From Crocinitomicaceae bacterium (lineage in GTDB: Bacteria > Bacteroidota > Bacteroidia > Flavobacteriales_D > Crocinitomicaceae), in NCBI GenBank assembly GCA_024643725.1, contig JAHEMJ010000003.1:1-64000 (forward strand): a stretch of DNA of 64,000 nucleotides, written 5' to 3'. How positions within the stretch are numbered: the stretch's first letter is position 1; every line of letters begins with the position of its first letter. Position numbers and translations under genes: made by a program. Under the pieces are notes generated by a model. It did not search any database and had not been told where the DNA came from. It worked only from the letters and a program-made list of their open reading frames with translations. Below are positions 59,907 to 64,000 of the stretch, one piece after another.

Positions 59907-62039
59907 TTATTCATGACTTTGAATCAAGAGATTTAATATCTCCTGCGCTGCCTTCGCAATCTTCGTTCCTGGACCGTAAATGCCAAAAACACCAGCATCG
60001 AACAAATAGTCATAATCCTGTTGCGGAATGACTCCTCCAGCCACGACCATGATGTCTGATCTGTTCAAGTCTTTCAATGCAGCAATCACTTCAGGCACCA
60101 AGGTTTTGTGTCCAGCAGCCAAGGATGAAACACCCAATACGTGTACATCATTTTCCACCGCTTGCTTCGCTGCCTCGGCTGGTGTTTGGAATAATGGTCC
60201 AATATCCACGTCAAAACCAATGTCCGCAAACGATGTCGCAATGACTTTCGCTCCACGGTCATGTCCGTCCTGACCCATTTTAGCAATCATGATTCTTGGA
60301 CGTCTTCCTTCCAATTTCGCAAAGCGCTCCACGAGTTCTTTAGCCTGAATAAAATCTTGATCTTTCATAATTTCTTTCGAATAAACACCGCTAATGGAGC
60401 GAATAACCGCTTGATAGCGTCCATAAACGCGTTCCAATGCATCTGAAATTTCTCCGAGTGTACAACGTGCTTGCGCGGCGCGAACGGCAATTTCTAACAA
60501 GTTTCCGTTTTCTTCTTTTGCGGCCAATTCTAATTCTGTCAACAAGGACAATACCAATGCTTCATCGCGTTTTGCTTTCAAGGCATTCAATCCTTCAATT
60601 TGTGCATCGCGTACTTTCGAATTGTCAATCTCGAGGATATCGAAGTCTTGTTTTTCTTCGGTTTGATAACGGTTGACTCCTACAATAATTTCTTGTGTTG
60701 AGTCAATGCGGGCTTGTTTTTTCGCTGCTGCTTCTTCAATGCGCATTTTTGGGATACCGGTTTCTATGGCTTTCGCCATGCCGCCCAATTCTTCTACCTC
60801 TTGAATAAGTGTCCAAGCGTGATTGACTAACTCATTCGTCAGGGATTCAATGTAATAACTTCCTGCAGTTGGATCAATGAACGAGGTAATTCCCGTTTCT
60901 TGTTGCAAATAAATTTGGGTATTTCGAGCAATTCTCGCAGAGAAATCGGTTGGTAAGGCAATCGCTTCATCCAAGGCATTCGTATGTAAGGATTGTGTAC
61001 CTCCTAAAGCGGCGGACAATGCTTCAATACAGGTTCGAGCGACATTGTTAAAAGGATCTTGTTCTGTCAAGGACCAACCGGAAGTTTGACAGTGGGTGCG
61101 TAATGCCAGAGACTTCTCCGAAGTTGGATGAAATGCTTTGATCAATTTCGCCCACAATAATCGTCCTGCTCGTAATTTTGCAATTTCTACATGGTGATTC
61201 ATGCCAATCGCCCAGAAGAAACTTAAGCGCGGTGCAAATTCATCAATTTTTAATCCGGCGTTCAGTCCTGTTCGAACGTATTCAATACCGTCTGCTAACG
61301 TATAAGCGAGCTCAATAGCTGCTGTTGCTCCCGCTTCGTGCATGTGGTAACCCGAAATACTAATCGAGTTGAACTTTGGCATGTTTTGCGAGGTGTATGC
61401 GAAGATGTCCGCAATGATGCGCATCGATGGAGTAGGTGGGTAAATGTACGTGTTACGTACCATGAATTCCTTGAGGATATCGTTTTGAATCGTTCCACTC
61501 AACTGATCCAATCCAACTCCTTGCTCCAAAGCACTGGCAATGTAAAAGGCCATAATGGGTAGAACGGCTCCGTTCATGGTCATAGAAACGGACATTTCAC
61601 CCAATGGAATTTGGTCGAAGAGTCGTTTCATGTCCTCAATGGAATCAATCGCTACTCCGGCTTTTCCAACATCTCCTTTCACTCGTTCGTGATCGGAATC
61701 ATATCCACGGTGCGTTGCTAAGTCAAAAGCGACCGATAAACCTTTTTGTCCGGCAGCTAAATTTCTGCGGTAAAATGCATTGGATTCTTCTGCGGTGGAG
61801 AATCCGGCGTATTGACGAATGGTCCAAGGTTTGGAAACATACATGGAGGCATATGGTCCGCCAAGAAATGGAGCGAAGCCAGAGCGATATGCGGTATGTT
61901 GTAAATCCGCGACATCCGATTTAGAATAGGACGATTTCACAGAAAAACCTTCGTTTGTTGCTTGTTCGCTTGTCGACACGTGCTCTGTTGTAACGACAGT
62001 GTCTATGGCTTTTATTTGGGATAAATCGATTTCTTTCAT
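59907..62039 (-). CDS. mutB: methylmalonyl-CoA mutase large (catalytic, B12-binding) subunit
   Basis: A cobalamin enzyme that converts succinyl-CoA and (R)-methylmalonyl-CoA, linking propionate and the TCA cycle. The 710-residue product has the substrate TIM barrel ([60 protein letters not shown]) and a C-terminal B12-binding domain with the DxHxxG motif in [23 protein letters not shown] 62039 is taken over an in-frame TTG because it starts one base after the small subunit stop. Confidence 0.97.
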   Translation of the reverse strand: MKEIDLSQIKAIDTVVTTEHVSTSEQATNEGFSVKSSYSKSDVADLQHTAYRSGFAPFLGGPYASMYVSKPWTIRQYAGFSTAEESNAFYRRNLAAGQKGLSVAFDLATHRGYDSDHERVKGDVGKAGVAIDSIEDMKRLFDQIPLGEMSVSMTMNGAVLPIMAFYIASALEQGVGLDQLSGTIQNDILKEFMVRNTYIYPPTPSMRIIADIFAYTSQNMPKFNSISISGYHMHEAGATAAIELAYTLADGIEYVRTGLNAGLKIDEFAPRLSFFWAIGMNHHVEIAKLRAGRLLWAKLIKAFHPTSEKSLALRTHCQTSGWSLTEQDPFNNVARTCIEALSAALGGTQSLHTNALDEAIALPTDFSARIARNTQIYLQQETGITSFIDPTAGSYYIESLTNELVNHAWTLIQEVEELGGMAKAIETGIPKMRIEEAAAKKQARIDSTQEIIVGVNRYQTEEKQDFDILEIDNSKVRDAQIEGLNALKAKRDEALVLSLLTELELAAKEENGNLLEIAVRAAQARCTLGEISDALERVYGRYQAVIRSISGVYSKEIMKDQDFIQAKELVERFAKLEGRRPRIMIAKMGQDGHDRGAKVIATSFADIGFDVDIGPLFQTPAEAAKQAVENDVHVLGVSSLAAGHKTLVPEVIAALKDLNRSDIMVVAGGVIPQQDYDYLFDAGVFGIYGPGTKIAKAAQEILNLLIQSHE

Positions 62040-62040
62040 C

Positions 62041-63258
62041 TTATCCTTGTATTTCAAAATTCATGTAATTCATACCCAAGTAACTTGGAAGCACTGTCCA
62101 GTTTTTCGCTTTACTTGTATCGGCATTCATAAAGGCGTTCATACCAATGTAGGTTTGCGATCCACTTTTGAATGCTTCCAGTTGCAATGATTGACTCTGT
62201 TGGATTTTCTCTTTTGTCCGTTCGATTGCCTCCTTCTCGGTAAGTTTAGAAAGGACTTGAACTTCTGCCCATGTTTTTTCAATAAACTGTTCGGTTAAGG
62301 CTTCCACCATGTGACTTCCTTTCATGGGATCGTGCACCCAATCAAAATGGGCTTCTTCCAACAGTAGATTGGAAATATTCAAGGACATGCGCAAGGTGAA
62401 ATCTTCTTTTCCTTCTGCGGCAAACTCATCCCAAGGATGAATCGCCATTCCATGCACTCCTCCTGCATAAGCTGACATTGCTTCAGTGGTTTGACGCAAT
62501 AAATTCGTGTATGGATCTTTCAGCGATTTGTTCGTCCAACCAAGCTCCGCGATGATTCGATAGGCATGGTTTTGCTGGTGAATGTTGTTCAATTTTTGAA
62601 TCAAATAATGAAAGGCGCGAACTTTGGCAATTTGCACAAAGTAATTTGCGCCAATTCCCATACTAAAAACGACTTCTGAACGACCTCCTTCACTTAGGTG
62701 ACGGTGGTATTCTTGCAATAGGAAGGACATCTCAGTAATGCTATTTGCTCCGCATTGTTGCAATGGAAATCCTTGAAAAAAAGAGCGGTGATTTTCTTTG
62801 TTAATTCCCGATTTATTCGTGATTAACATGGTCAAATTCGCTAATTCATTCTTGCTTAATTGTTGTGACAAGTGTGACATTTCTTGTTCGCTTTCCATTA
62901 GGACATCCACTTGTATGTAGGCTGTTTCAATTCCTTCGAAGATTTTTTTCCAATCTGGATTCGCTTTTTGACTTTGGATGAATAAGGCATTCGCTCCGGA
63001 CATCAATGCCAATAGCATGCGGCGATTGCTTTCCGTTTCATCATGCACGTATTCTACATGAATTGTGTCAAACGCTTGTCCACGAGGGACTTGTTGAATT
63101 TCAACTGTGTTTTTCGGTGAGTCTGTAATCGACAACGTCAGTTCCTCTATGGAATCATGGAATGTCGTTCGATCCGAATGTTCACGCAGTTCTTTTTGGA
63201 TTTTTAGTACCCAATCTTCTGGAGAGACGGGATCAAAAGGATAAGTTAAATTGGCCAT
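62041..63258 (-). CDS. mutA: methylmalonyl-CoA mutase small subunit
   Basis: The 405-residue partner of the catalytic subunit lacks the B12-binding C-terminal domain and has a degenerate barrel. Recognisable segments are [57 protein letters not shown] and [15 protein letters not shown]. It forms the heterodimer with the gene one base downstream. It is shorter than many small subunits (about 600 residues). A TAtaTTTG promoter element is upstream. Confidence 0.93.
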   Translation of the reverse strand: MANLTYPFDPVSPEDWVLKIQKELREHSDRTTFHDSIEELTLSITDSPKNTVEIQQVPRGQAFDTIHVEYVHDETESNRRMLLALMSGANALFIQSQKANPDWKKIFEGIETAYIQVDVLMESEQEMSHLSQQLSKNELANLTMLITNKSGINKENHRSFFQGFPLQQCGANSITEMSFLLQEYHRHLSEGGRSEVVFSMGIGANYFVQIAKVRAFHYLIQKLNNIHQQNHAYRIIAELGWTNKSLKDPYTNLLRQTTEAMSAYAGGVHGMAIHPWDEFAAEGKEDFTLRMSLNISNLLLEEAHFDWVHDPMKGSHMVEALTEQFIEKTWAEVQVLSKLTEKEAIERTKEKIQQSQSLQLEAFKSGSQTYIGMNAFMNADTSKAKNWTVLPSYLGMNYMNFEIQG

Positions 63259-63280
63259 GTAGGACAGAAATTTCTTTTTT

Positions 63281-63288
63281 CAAATATA
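63281..63288 (-). promoter_or_regulatory. putative -7 element of the mutase operon
   Basis: The minus strand reads TATATTTG (TAnnTTTG), 22 bases upstream of the mutA ATG, leaving a leader of about 15 bases. No -33 partner is obvious. Confidence 0.5.
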
Positions 63289-63358
63289 CACAGAACTTTG
63301 AATGGGAAGAGTTCTAAACGATTAGATTCGACAACTTAGGGGCTATTTCAATCGAAAA

Positions 63359-64000
63359 ATGTATTTTAGAACCTTCAATCATTTTCTCGTGAAACAAATT
63401 CTATGCTTTCTGTTCTTGTGCTGTTCCCTTTTTGGATGGGGTCAAGGATATTTGTCTAACAGTGCGCGTGCCTTGTCCATGTCCAATGCCAGTGTTGCGC
63501 TGACAGATGTTTGGGCACACGCTAATAATCCAGCAGCACTCGTTGGAATAAAAAAGCAAAGCATCGGAATCAGTTATCAAAACCGTTTCAGTGTGAAGGA
63601 GATGCAAACACAAGGACTGGTGTACGCCATTCCATTTAAGCGCATGGTGTTCTCCTTGGGAAGTCAATTGTATGGTTACCAACAGTACCGTTCCATGAAA
63701 AATGGAGTTGGAATGTCCATGGCACTATCGGAAAAAGTTTCGTTAGGCGTGCAATTAAACCACCATTCGATCCGCCTCAATGAAAATTATGGTAATTCTT
63801 CCATGTTGACAGGTGAAATGGGACTATTGGTTCAATTTACAGAACGTATTCGTTTTGGCTGCAGTGTGTTAAACATTGGACGAACGAAAATCACTCCGAA
63901 TGTGAATGAACGATTGACAACACTCATGCGTCTTGGCATGCAATACGTGATTTCCAATCAGGTATTCCTTGTTTCTGAAGTGGAGAAAAATGTACTTTAT
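63359..64000 (+). CDS. outer-membrane beta-barrel protein, FadL/PorV-like (partial, runs off the edge)
   Basis: An open frame of 214 codons from ATG 63359 continues to the window end without a stop. After a signal peptide (ending near FGWGQG) the mature protein starts YLSNSARALSMSNASVALTD, with VWAHANNPAALV. This early Ala-Asn-Pro-Ala signature is typical of PorV/FadL-like outer-membrane barrels in Bacteroidetes. Barrel strands follow (SIGISYQNRF, LSLGVQLNHHSI-like segments). GTG 63389 is an alternative start. A T9SS or other porin role cannot be told from this part. Confidence 0.75.
   Translation, partial: MYFRTFNHFLVKQILCFLFLCCSLFGWGQGYLSNSARALSMSNASVALTDVWAHANNPAALVGIKKQSIGISYQNRFSVKEMQTQGLVYAIPFKRMVFSLGSQLYGYQQYRSMKNGVGMSMALSEKVSLGVQLNHHSIRLNENYGNSSMLTGEMGLLVQFTERIRFGCSVLNIGRTKITPNVNERLTTLMRLGMQYVISNQVFLVSEVEKNVLY

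Noticed and set aside
63401..63682. Minus-strand open frame near the right edge
   Set aside because: It lies opposite the outer-membrane protein gene that runs off the window and encodes a low-complexity product.
1..64000. tRNA, rRNA, tmRNA or large ncRNA genes
   Set aside because: No cloverleaf-like or conserved RNA sequence was seen. Intergenic regions are short and were read on both strands by eye only.

Overview
The window reads as a chromosomal segment of a Bacteroidetes bacterium, most likely Flavobacteriales and close to Crocinitomicaceae/Fluviicola (the family is inferred). The reasons are five secreted proteins with type IX secretion (T9SS) C-terminal sorting domains, Bacteroidetes-style promoter elements (TAnnTTTG) just upstream of several starts, a Bacteroidetes-type complex I operon with a short NuoG, lipid A and outer-membrane genes, and a CzcA-TolC fusion. 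The gene order is dense. No tRNA, rRNA or CRISPR array was seen, and no gene-free stretch exceeds 300 bases.

Layout. Bases 1-2.7 kb hold queA and a mobile-mystery A/B (regulator plus Fic) cassette followed by a decayed second copy of the fic 3' end. 2.8-8.9 kb holds a T9SS cargo protein, a VF530/DUF2132 protein, a LysM plus DUF1287 pair and a MoxR-ATPase/VWA pair. 9.0-11.8 kb encodes a DevABC-like ABC exporter (ATPase, lipoprotein adaptor, FtsX-type permease). 11.9-13.6 kb is a Cys/His-rich three-gene envelope cluster, followed by a PAP2 phosphatase. 14.4-24.8 kb mixes T9SS cargo genes, a small XRE regulator, a DEAD-box RNA helicase and a porin. A 55-bp direct repeat made of the helicase 3' end flanks the 940-residue adhesin gene.

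24.9-30.2 kb is an ECF sigma factor, a putative envelope-spanning anti-sigma/beta-barrel protein and a large VIT-VWA-TPR-DUF2135 protein. 30.2-42.9 kb is the complete nuoA-N operon on the minus strand, with a promoter upstream of nuoA. 43.0-45.9 kb holds a secreted barrel protein and an M1 metallopeptidase with a T9SS tail. 46.0-52.5 kb is a heavy-metal efflux operon: a small exported protein, CzcA fused to a TolC-like domain, a CzcB adaptor and a diheme-type lipoprotein. 52.5-58.6 kb holds glyA, an NlpC/P60 hydrolase, surE, a small membrane protein, lpxB, a SpoIID protein and an FtsB/DivIC protein. 58.7-63.3 kb holds a secreted PKD-like protein and the two methylmalonyl-CoA mutase subunits. 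An outer-membrane protein gene runs off the right edge.

The main non-genic signal is a family of intergenic arrays with a strict 7-bp period (consensus TGTYCGW) at three places (6180, 11810 and 22238), with a possible fourth at 2641. Two of the three share the same boundary sequences. Two loci also carry displaced 3'-end duplications (fic at 2516, helicase at 17546), which point to cassette insertion or exchange.
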